From Henricia sp. BOLD:AAB3569 (lineage: Eukaryota > Echinodermata > Asteroidea > Spinulosida > Echinasteridae), in assembly GCA_037783545.1 (NCBI GenBank), contig JBBELK010000451.1, forward strand, positions 372,001-436,000: a stretch of DNA of 64,000 bases, written 5' to 3'. The first letter of the stretch is position 1. The number at the start of each line of letters is the position of its first letter. Both the position numbers and the translations under genes were made by a program. This document shows positions 11,368 through 21,200 of the stretch, piece after piece. Under the pieces are notes generated by a model. It was given only the letters and a program-made list of their open reading frames with translations. It was not told the DNA's origin and searched no databases.

Positions 11368-12309
11368 GAAGTGAATGAGAAGAATGAGAAGTGAATGAGA
11401 AGGATGAATGAGAAGTGTTGAATCTGAATTTCAGAAAGAGAGGGCGCTATATCAAATTACTGGTGGAATCTTCTTTAGACTGGTTCCCGTCCACATATTC
11501 CACACATGAGAATATAAGGACAGGTAAAGTGCGCTTTATCTTGATCTGTAATTGGTCGTCTTTGCGCGTGCGCATTGTGTTTTTTATATTTAAAAATTGG
11601 CCAAGCCCTTTGCTTTAGGCAATGTACTTTATTTACATAATTGGATATGTTCGACATGCACGGCCAAGTTACAAATGTCAATGCAAAATCTGCGCACTTA
11701 CTTAAAAAAATAAAATAATAATAACCACGTGACGGGCAGAATTCTGCCTTTACCGATCCCTATATTTTCGCAATAAGCGAACCAATCTATAGTGATCGGG
11801 AACCAATCTAGTCCTTGTTTAGCGAGAGCAGCGTAGCGCACATGGACAGGGGACCAGTCTAACGTTAGCCCAGCCTTTATAAACTCCGCTCAAGACGCTC
11901 GATTATCCCATATTTTACCAAACAATATCACCCCAAAGCCATAAAGCCTTGACGAAAGGCTAATACGCTACCAGTACTGGGCAACTATAGGGCCACTTTT
12001 AAAGGAGCTATGGTACATAATACATTGTCCAAAATGTTTATAGTTGAAAGAAAAAATACCCCACATCACGGCGATGATGGCCATATTCTACACAAGACCA
12101 ATCTCGTTCAGCTCACAACTCTCTCTAATAAAGAATTATTTGCGGGCATACAAAATAGCCTATTCATGAGCTCGGTGCACGGATCTCTTCCTATAGACAG
12201 CCGAAGTGTGACGTGCGTTGCCATGGCAATTGGATCTAAACTATCATGGCCGTCGGAAAAAGTACCATTGGAAAAGCACTGGGACACGGTTGAGTGATTG
12301 TTAGTTTAG

Positions 12310-12760
12310 ATCCAATGCATAATTCCGACCTGTCAATCAAGCCGAACCCGCCGACCAATCACAACAGAGCTAGCAGATGGCGCCCACATAGGTCAAAGTG
12401 ATTCAATCATCACAACAATCACGCGATTTTCTGCCCATACAATGTTGTATGCGCCAGTGACCGGGTGAATTTTGGTTTCAATGTCGGCGATTCGCTGTTC
12501 AAAGGTAGGAAAGCGCATTTTTATGAATATATGGCATCTCTGCATTACTAGCCCTTCGCTCAGTGTGTGCTACGGTAACTGTCGACCCTAAAACATAAAT
12601 ACCTTTGAGTTTTCTCCAATGAATCTGTGCTTTCCATGCAGAGTCCCGTTGCTTTGTACGGTGTTTCGCCATTTTTTTGCGATGGCTTGTGAGCACATAG
12701 CAACAATATCCAAGGGGCGGGGTTAACTGGGCAATCTCGGAACTATGCATTGCCTAGGCA
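12310..12760. mobile_element. MITE with CCAATGCATA ends, copy 1
   Basis: Ends CCAATGCATAATTCCGACC and CGGAACTATGCATTG form terminal inverted repeats of about 16 bp around 445 bp without coding potential. A reverse copy at 13704-14137 and a partial copy at 26095-26322 share the interior (ACCTTTGAGTTTTCTCCAAT). Confidence 0.75.
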
Positions 12761-12994
12761 ACCAACAAAAGGTGACGTATTCACTTCGGCAGTCTATTGT
12801 TGGGTGGACCCTTTCGACCAGGGTATTGAGAATTGTCTCTGCGGCTTCTGATTGGTTCAAATGAATATAGATAGATAGATAGATTTATTTCCACGTCTGA
12901 AGATTCGTCAGACAAAGTGGTTAGCTCCTATGAATATGAATATTCTTTATACAGCGCCCTCAGGAGTTGTTAAATAAAAGAAGAAAACGAGTAG

Positions 12995-13124
12995 GGCTGG
13001 ATCTGAATTAGTGGCTATGGCTGTTGCTATGCTGTTTCTGAGGACTTTCATTGTCCGCCTATAGCAACAGCATAGCAACAGCATAGCAACAGCCGTAGCC
13101 AAAGCCACTAATTCGGATCCAGCC
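12995..13124. mobile_element. Foldback element with GGCTGGATC ends, copy 1
   Basis: The ends GGCTGGATCTGAATTAGTGG and CCACTAATTCGGATCCAGCC pair, with GTTGCTATGCTGTT repeats inside. TAG flanks both ends. A second copy is at 60028-60147. Confidence 0.8.
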
Positions 13125-13703
13125 TAGGTTTAGTGAGTAGATTATTTGGTAGTAGTCTAGTGGTAAAATGTAGGACTCATCGATATATATATATACACTG
13201 GATAAAGTAACGACGTCTAAAATTGAAGACATCGTCCGCCATAGACTACTGTTGGGTCTACACTAAAACCAGTGAACTGTTTTCCTGCGCTATACCAATA
13301 GACATTTCAGATTGCCAGCGAATGTTTAGACCCAATTACCATGGCAACTGACGTCACACTTTGGTAGTCTATTGTACCCCACCAAATACAATGCCTTGCC
13401 TAGACTGGTCATACTGTCCCCACTAGTGTACATCGTTATCATGGTCTACATGTGTTAAGTGGAATGCAAGCGCCCTTTACCTGTCCTTATATTCTCCTGT
13501 GTGGAATATGTGGACGGAAAACCAGTCTATACAAGGACAGGCACACACCGAGCAATAATCACGCGTGATTGGTTGTTGTATTACCACGCGTGATTGGTCG
13601 TGCATTATCTATTTTTAGAGTCAACTCAACAACGAGTGAATTTTGCAATCGTTAATTTTGTCGCTGGGTTTTGTATATCTTATTCAATCTTTGACATCCT
13701 TAT

Positions 13704-14137
13704 AATGCATAGTTCCGAGATTGCCCAGTTAACCCCGCCCTAAATATTGTTGCTATGTGCTCACAAGCCATCGCAAAAAATGGCGACACACAACGTACAA
13801 AGCAACGGGACTCGGCATGTAAAGCACAGATTCATTGGAGAAAACTCAAAGGTATTTATGTTTTAGGGTCAACAGTTACCGTAGCACACACTGAACGAAG
13901 GGCTAGTAATGCAGGGATGACATGTATTCATAAAAATGCGCTTCCCTACCTTTGAACAGCGAATCGCCCGACATTAAAACAAAAATTCACCCGATCACTG
14001 GCGCATACAACATACAAACTGTATGGGCAGAAAATCGCATGATTTTTTGATGATTGCATCACTTTGACCTATGTGGGCGCTGTCTGCTAGCTCTGTTGTG
14101 ATTGGTCGGCGGGTTCGGCTTGATTGACAGGTCGGAA
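13704..14137. mobile_element. MITE with CCAATGCATA ends, copy 2 (inverted)
   Basis: Reverse-complement copy of 12310-12760, running from AATGCATAGTTCCGAG to CAGGTCGGAAC. The far terminal repeat is lost. Confidence 0.75.
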
Positions 14138-14659
14138 CAAAACATTCTTTAGTAATAGACAGTTTCGGCATCTCAGTTTAATGGTACGTGTTCGCAGACG
14201 TATCCGTGTGACATTACACTAATTTGGTGTAAACAAGTCGAGATTAATTGTATACGTACCGCTCCCGTGTCAAACGGCTCCCACACGTTGTCCTACGTGT
14301 GGCTGATCCGCATCACGTACGAGGAGACTGCATAAAGTGATGACGTCAAAGCTGAAAATGGTACGGATACGTATACGCGCGCGGATTTTGAGCTTGCCGA
14401 AACTGTCTAATGTGGGCAGTGGTGTACTTGTCAACGCCCAGGTTGTCCTGATGCAATACTTTTTAGGCCTACTTGAAATTGCCCTGTTGCCGTATTTTTA
14501 AGCCGCTGAACATCAATATCACTGGGTGTGCTGCCTAGTGGTCCTGGCGCATTTATATGTCCTAGCAGAATACTAAAAATAAGAAATGCAATACTAAATA
14601 TTCTGTATTTCATGTTTTAATAGTTCATATAAAACAAGTGTAATAGGTACTGTAAAAAT

Positions 14660-14797
14660 GGATGTTGGTAAAACGCGGAACGCGGAACGGAACGCGGAAC
14701 GTTGCGGTTCCACTGTACCATGTTCCGCATTCTGTTCCACCCTTCCACCCCTGTTGCACACCGTTCCGTTCCACCGTTCCGCGTTTTACCAACGTCC
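14660..14797. mobile_element. 138-bp foldback element with 9-bp target duplication
   Basis: Terminal inverted repeats of 23 bp (GGATGTTGGTAAAACGCGG and GTTTTACCAACGTCC, one mismatch) enclose GGAACG-rich sequence. TGTAAAAAT flanks both ends (14651-14659 and 14798-14806). A 9-bp duplication and G-rich ends suit a Mutator-like transposase acting in trans. Confidence 0.85.
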
Positions 14798-14806
14798 TGT
14801 AAAAAT

Positions 14807-16430
14807 ATGTATGCTATACTGTCATATTTTCTGTGATTTGTTAAATTACAAAAATGTGTCCTAGTCCGAGGAAAATAAATTTTCTGGAATAATGTGGACA
14901 AGTTCCTTTAAATGGAACCTATGTTATTAAATAAACTACAAAATATATACTCTGCATAAATATTCATAACAAAACAAGTTAAAGAATTTAGTCCGTGCCA
15001 AAATATGAAATAAATCTGATCTTAAAAACATATTTTACAATCAACTTCTTACTAAAAGACTTGTCGTTAAAAACATAGTAGAATAGCATTGACAAAAATA
15101 TACAGACTATTTTAAAAAGTATTTGCAGCCGAGTATGTTTGTCAAATATTTCCTGTTTTTTTGTCTATTTTCTTTTCAATGTACCACAAAAAGGAGATTT
15201 GCTAAGATTGTAATATTAAAAAGATAACGGCGAAATTCACTCGATTTCTATTACATCCACCCAAGAATAGCAACACCGCACTGAAAAGCAAACTTCACTT
15301 ATTAAATAGTTTATGAAACATATATACTGACTGTACACTGCACATTCTAAACTCCTAAAAAAAAGTTCGGAAAGTCAAGTTTGACTGACGATTTCTCTCT
15401 TGTTGCAAAATAATTTTCCTTGGATTTGATATCATTGGAAAGCCCCGTTATTCCTCTTTACGATGATGTGTCATTTGTTATGATTAAGCAATTGGGGGAT
15501 GTGCAGCACAGCTAAATACCGCAAAGGGACCTTGCACATAGACAGTAAACTTGAAAATGGTGGATGCCAAGTTGAAAGTGGCAAATTGTCAAAATTAGGG
15601 TTTTTTCATATGGCGTTTAAATCTCACCCTCTTGGACAAAACTGATGAAACTCACTCAGTAAAATTTGTCAGGTCTTGTTTACATGTGAAATTTTTGTTT
15701 AAATCCGTCGGAAAATGACAAGGTTATTCAAGATTAAAAGTAGGACAGGTTTTTGTTGACACGTAGTATTAAAAAATATAATTCTGTGCAAAATTATACA
15801 CGACACTAAAATTACAGCCAATACGGGTATTTTACACGTAACAAGAACTTTAAAAACCAATAACCACATTTTGGTAAAAACGACAATTTACTTGATTTTT
15901 ACTAAAAACAAATTTACAAAACACAATTAACTTATAACATTTAACATTTTTTTGGGGGGGGTCCAAAACGAATTTGAGATAGTTCAGCTTAACAGAATGA
16001 GACTAGGGCGATTCCATGCAGGATTCGGGTAGAATCCATTTTACTTTTTGGAATCAGAATCGCGACTCCAGATTTTTCAGGAATAGATTCCCTTTCATCT
16101 AGATTTGATAGCTTGCCGATTCCAGAAATTACCTAGCAATTCCGAAGCCAAAACACTCTATTTCTGACAGAGTATTCAGCTTCTGATAATTTCTACACCA
16201 TTTTATGGACGTTTAGTGCCGTTCGGTGCCAATAATTGGGTCGCTGTCCGCACGATGTACTACTGTCGATGTACACACTCTTTCTCAGAAAATGTATTGT
16301 TTTCCTGTTAAAATGGAATCGATTCCGAATGGAACCGCAATTCTTTTTTGGAATCAGAGTCGACTCCGAAAATGCTGGAGTCGCCCAAGCCTACACAGAC
16401 TGTTAATTAATAGAAGTTATTATTATTAAT
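14807..16430. other. AT-rich intergenic stretch
   Basis: Apart from a truncated MITE (15348-15520) and a GATTCC-rich degenerate repeat (about 16000-16395, with GGAATC units in both orientations), no gene was seen. It lies downstream of the CDH23 3' end. Confidence 0.5.
15348..15520. mobile_element. Foldback MITE with TAAACTCC ends, truncated
   Basis: Only the first arm and part of the centre remain; similarity stops after CAGCACAGCTAAATACC. Confidence 0.75.
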
Positions 16431-16432
16431 AT

Positions 16433-16439
16433 TATTTAT
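16433..16439 (-). terminator. Candidate poly(A) signal for CDH23
   Basis: The plus strand reads TTTATT within ATTATTTATTC, giving AATAAA on the transcribed strand about 680 nt after the stop codon. It lies in an AT-rich stretch beyond the 3' UTR repeats. No cDNA is available, so the real cleavage site is unknown. Confidence 0.3.
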
Positions 16440-16629
16440 TCATGCCATTTCATATACAACACATACAAGATGGGCATAGGAGAGACAAAAGCGATAATCA
16501 CTGTAGCCATAGATCCGCCACTCGATCCCACATCAAGTAGTGAATTAAACAAAATAAGCATATACAATAAACTCAAAATAAACTCGAAAATGAATAAAAA
16601 ATCTCTAAAAAAACAAAGTGCAAAAATGC

Positions 16630-17045
16630 TATTTTAGAGGCCTTTTAAGACATAAATTCCAGGTACATGTACCTTAATAGCATACTGTATCATTTGCAAC
16701 GACTCAACATTTTCTCAAACAGAAAAACCTGACTAAAAGTGTTGATAGCAATGGTATCAAAGACCACATAATTTCTGTCCAAGATGGCACTTTCTGTAAA
16801 CAAAATTAAAGACTGAAGGTGGTTTTAAAAATGTGTGCACACAGTTTTTACCATGTTCACTTAAAGGCCCACTGTATCATTTGCAATGACCCCAAAAGTT
16901 GATAAACGAGTTGACAGGGACAACCTGGAAATTTACATGGTATCAAAATCTGAACACCCATGGGAAAAATGTAATCTGGTCACGCTCCTTGTCAACTCGT
17001 TAAGTAACATTTTGGGTAACTGCAAATGATGTAATGAGGCTTTAA
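16630..17045. repeat. R2-family copies in the CDH23 3' UTR, one carrying an R1 fragment
   Basis: 16861-17045 is bounded by inverted ends TTAAAGGCCCACTGTATC and its near complement ending GAGGCTTTAA. Inside it lies a stretch typical of family R1 (GGTATCAAAATCTGAACACC). 16630-16860 is a second R2 copy in reverse. Both would be part of the mature mRNA if the poly(A) signal near 16433 is used. Confidence 0.6.
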
Positions 17046-17112
17046 ACCACTCCACTAAAGCGCAGCTTGATGAAGCTTTAAACCACTCCACTAAAGCGCA
17101 GCTTGATGAAGC
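17041..17112. repeat. 36-bp tandem duplication just after the CDH23 stop
   Basis: Two copies of a 36-bp unit (17041-17076 and 17077-17112, beginning TTTAAACCACTCC and ending GATGAAGC) are essentially identical. The array stops 3 nt from the stop codon, so it is a recent duplication in the 3' UTR. Confidence 0.9.
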
Positions 17113-17115
17113 CGT

Positions 17116-18258
17116 CTACAGTTCAGAATCTTCTTCCAGAAAGTCGTCATATCCGTAGTTAGTGATTCCTCGGGTTGTTTTCGTCGATCGCCGGGTTTTC
17201 CGTTCCTCGACAATTTCGTTAGCATCCTCGTCATCGTGACTGAAATCCATCAGACTGGACTCAGTTGCCCTCTTGAGGGCGCCATTTCCCAACGACACTC
17301 CAGAATTTGCGCCGTCACCGCTACTATCGCCCAGGATGTTATAGGTGTACGTGGTGCCGGCGCCTTCCCCTGAAGAAGAATCGGATTCTTCGTTCTTGAT
17401 CATTTCGGGCGTTTCTTCCGCCAGTGTCACCATAGCCATGCTCGTGCTCGGTCCATTCGAGTACGTCTTGGAATTCGCTCGTCGTGAGTAGGAGGACGAC
17501 TCATCTTTCTGTGGACTCTTGACGGAGTGCGAGTAGCTTTCTTCCACACTGGTCGTGGTTGTGAAATTATTCATGGGGTCCGCATACTCCTTGCTCGATA
17601 GCCCAGAAGTGCGGTTGCGATCCAGCGTGCCGCGGTTGGAATACTTGGCCCCGGATCTCTCGCTATCACGCGTCCAGGACGACCAAGACGAGGCGGTATC
17701 TTCTTCCGTGATGGGGCTGAGTTGGTTATCAAATTCGACTTGTTCGCGATAGATAGCTCTCGCGGCAGCCATGCCGCTTGAATTCCCGTAATCACCGTCT
17801 TCATCCAAATACGTGGCTTCAATGCCTTGATCTGCCTCCAGCATTTGTCGCAAATCGTGCGCTTTTTGTGCCGTGAGCGTTTGACTTGTAGACGGTCGAG
17901 CTTCGCCACTAAAACCCGCCGAGGAATAACTATAAGCGGCGCTCGAAGCCGAATACCCGCCATCTTTCCCGCTCAAACTTGCAGTGACCGATCCATCTCT
18001 GTTTAATCGGTTCGTTAACGTGCTGACCGAGCCGTCGACATTTGCCCTGTCGACAAGTCGCGACGCAGCATTCGGCACGATGCGTATTTGGCTTTTATCG
18101 AGAGTCGAACCGGCCCGTCCGTTGCTAATGACTCCGCCATTGGACAGGGATTTAGAGCGTATGGATCCAGTTTGGGTATCGCTAACCATAGATGTCATTA
18201 CCAACGCGGCACTAGTGACCTCGGCCGGAATGTCCGAGAAGAAATCCATGCTGGCCTC
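17116..18258 (-). CDS. CDH23: CDH23 exon w59: last coding exon, serine-rich tail with PDZ ligand
   Basis: The exon starts EASMDFFSDIP after a TTCAG acceptor and encodes 380 residues to a TAG stop. It is rich in serine, threonine and tyrosine, with acidic clusters (EEDTASSWSSW, SDSSSGEGAG, HDDEDANE). The last residues are EEDSEL; S at -2 and L at the end fit a class I PDZ ligand, as ITEL does in vertebrate CDH23. The tail is well over 100 residues longer than the vertebrate one and I could not align most of it. GC content is clearly higher than in the flanking introns. Confidence 0.93.
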   Translation of the reverse strand, partial: EASMDFFSDIPAEVTSAALVMTSMVSDTQTGSIRSKSLSNGGVISNGRAGSTLDKSQIRIVPNAASRLVDRANVDGSVSTLTNRLNRDGSVTASLSGKDGGYSASSAAYSYSSAGFSGEARPSTSQTLTAQKAHDLRQMLEADQGIEATYLDEDGDYGNSSGMAAARAIYREQVEFDNQLSPITEEDTASSWSSWTRDSERSGAKYSNRGTLDRNRTSGLSSKEYADPMNNFTTTTSVEESYSHSVKSPQKDESSSYSRRANSKTYSNGPSTSMAMVTLAEETPEMIKNEESDSSSGEGAGTTYTYNILGDSSGDGANSGVSLGNGALKRATESSLMDFSHDDEDANEIVEERKTRRSTKTTRGITNYGYDDFLEEDSEL

Positions 18259-21200
18259 CTGAAGATGGATAAAAATGACAAATAGAGAAAAACTTATAGG
18301 GTTTTTAAAAGTAATTTTAGCCTGACCCGAGTAATAAATACCAAATACGAATTCAACTTTAAAACATGATCGGAAAACCTTTAAAAACAGGAACAACAGA
18401 ATTACTTAACTAAAGAATAATGTTGATAAACTGCCTTGTAGAAATGTCAGCCCTATAGATGCAGTACCGGTAATACTTCAGAAAACCTGAAAAATCCATG
18501 CAAGGTTTTTGTGTCTTGGTATGTCCTTTTTTCTTCTTAGGTACCATTATGGGCGGAAACGCGCATAAAATTATGGTATTTGTTACCATTGCTATCAACA
18601 CTTTGAGTAAGGTTTTTCTTGTCAACTCATGAAAAACAAAATTGGGTTATGCAAATGATACAATGGGCCTTTAATGCATAATAGTTGAAGTTTTAAATCC
18701 TAAGATAAGAGATGTACAACGTACCTGCGCTTCATACTCCCTTGCAGCGCCACCGCCGAGCAGGGAGATACTATCGGGCCAATCATCGGGAAATCCACCT
18801 TCACTGTCAAGCCATAGGGGGTTGGACCTGAAAGAATAAGCAATTGCCATTTAAATACATTTCAATCCTTGTCACACGAAACACGTCGCGTGTATACAGG
18901 ATTTGCATGAATCAAAAAGCAAATTAACCACAGCATGAACTTAACTGACAATGATTTTATTTGAAATATCTGGCTTTTTATTCAAAGGCGTTCTGACCAG
19001 CGACCTTATTCCTAATATTTTGTTTATGCACAGCATGATACATGCGCAACTTATTTACCCTTGGTATGTCCTAGTGTCTTTAACATCGGCATCGGTACGC
19101 GTTGCGTAAATCACTGCCGGGCTGTTACCGTGAATCTTCTTTAGGTACCTGTTGCATTCAAAAAAGACAAAGAAAAATTCAATAATAATTTCCAAATATC
19201 ACAATTGCCTTTAAGTAATATGTATATTTGAGAATTATATAAGAATAATTACCGCACAAGATATGAAAATACGGAACGAGCCGAAGGCGAGTTTGGTATT
19301 TTCATGACAAGTGCGGTATATTCTTATATCACCCGAAAAGACATCCAATATTATTATTGTTTAATATATAAAATGAAGCTATATCTTGTTTGCAAGATTT
19401 CCGTTTGGTGTTGAAAACTTCAGTTCATGTGCAACGTTTACAAATGCATGCGCTTTTGTTACTGTTTTACAGTATTTGTTATACCGTACTCAAATGCGCG
19501 TTGCACAAGCACACAATATATTCACTCGATGCATGACACACGCGTACCAGCGTGATGGACGCGCATTGGATTGGGGCTCTGTGCTGCACATGCAGTAACA
19601 GAAATGCACGGTATCCGCAAAAGCTTCATTTTATATAATATATCAACAGGTATAATTTGATGGGCCGTTAAGAAATCTCTAAGACGTCTACTTACTTTCT
19701 CTGAAGGCAGCATAAGATGATAATGAAGATCAGAGCCCCGAGGAATAGGAGTAGTGCAATGGCCAGAAGTGCAGCTTCGATGATGCCGAAACCAGATCCA
19801 CCAACACCAGATAGTAGAGGCTGCAACAGGACCATATCAAATCAACAAAAATTAGTCCTTGTTCGTAGAAGCAATTTCAGAAGAATTATTGTTCAGCCAT
19901 TGAACCTATATTCACATGGAAGGACAGTTTAATCGTGTCTCCCAAATTAGCACTATAGTCTTTTTGAAGTTTGGCAGACACAATAGGAGGGCGCACTTTG
20001 ATTTGGGTCTCAAACCTTGCATGGTGGATGTGCACTATAATTTTATAACATACATCGTCAAACTCTGAAAGCTCCAAGGTGACTTACATATACATTTACG
20101 ACTCCGTAACGTTGAAACAACACGCTAATACTGGCTGCGTTTTCATCAATTGCCCTATATTGCAAAAGAGGGGAAAAAAAGGTTAAAAGTCTAGTCTTTA
20201 AGAGCAAGTTTCAATTCAAGCCCCAAGTCTTGGAGAGCAAGTCGATCTCAAATCAAGCCCTAAGTCTTTTAAAACAAGTCTTGATTCAAGTCACAAGTCT
20301 TTTAAAACAAGTCTTGATTCAAGTCACAAGTCTTGTCCCAAGTCTCGATTCAAGTCACAAGTCTTTGAGAGCAAGTCCCAATTCAAGTCCCAAGTTTTTA
20401 GAGCAAGTCTCAATTCAAGTCTCAAGTCTCGAAGAGCAAGTCTCGATTCAAGTCCCAAGTCTTTAAGAGCAAGTCTCGATTCAAGTCCCAAGTCTTTAAT
20501 AGCAAGTCTCAAGTCTTGAAGAGCAAGTCTCGATTCAAGTCCCAAGTCTTGGAGAGCAAGTCCCAATTCAAGTCTTAAGTATTTAAAAGTAAGTCAAAAA
20601 AAGTCCACTATCACACCAACAAACAAACAACCCGTCGATGCCTCACCTTAGTACAATATCCGCATTAAATGGCGTATTGGTTACTGGGTTGATAACGTGC
20701 AGAATGATCATTGTTTTAGTCTTATCGGTGACACCATTGTCGTCAATAAATGGCGTGATGGAATTGATGCTGACGTTTCCCCCGGTAATATTACTGATTG
20801 TTCTGACAAAACCAAAGACATATATAAATTTATTTTTATTTTTATTTTTTTATTTACAGCATATTTCAGATTGAAAGGAAAATACTGGAAATGCTCAAGT
20901 AATGGAATTATTGTATACAGATGATATGAATTCTTGTAAATACTTTTCATACTTTTTCATATCCTCAAATGTCCTCCAATCAAATGACGAAAATCTCCTT
21001 GGGTATTACATATGACAAATAATGGATGTTTTTATTTATTCAATGGTAACAAATTTGTTGAAAGAGCAGCACTTACTGAACTAGTTGTGTAATATCGACG
21101 CTAGAATCGACAAGGACGACCACTTGTTGGTTGGCTTCCAATACAAATACCTACAATGGAGACAATTTGACAGCTTTAATGACAAAATTGAGAAGTGACA

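Larger units (their letters stand above)
11470..13535. repeat. Inverted pair of a short element, 11470-11545 and 13470-13535
   Basis: Both contain GGTTCCCGTCCACATATTCC-type sequence and TATAAGGACAGGTAAA in opposite orientation. A related motif (ACCAGTCTAA) lies near 11850. The interval between them holds other elements. Confidence 0.55.

Noticed and set aside
12499-13955. Matching 66-83 codon frames at 12499-12750 and 13755-13955
   Set aside because: They belong to two inverted copies of one MITE; no protein family is recognisable and the third copy at 26095 does not keep the frame.
17555-18285. Other-strand and other-frame open readings over the last CDH23 exon
   Set aside because: They overlap a well supported coding exon, lack splice-compatible partners, and are shadows of its GC-rich codons.
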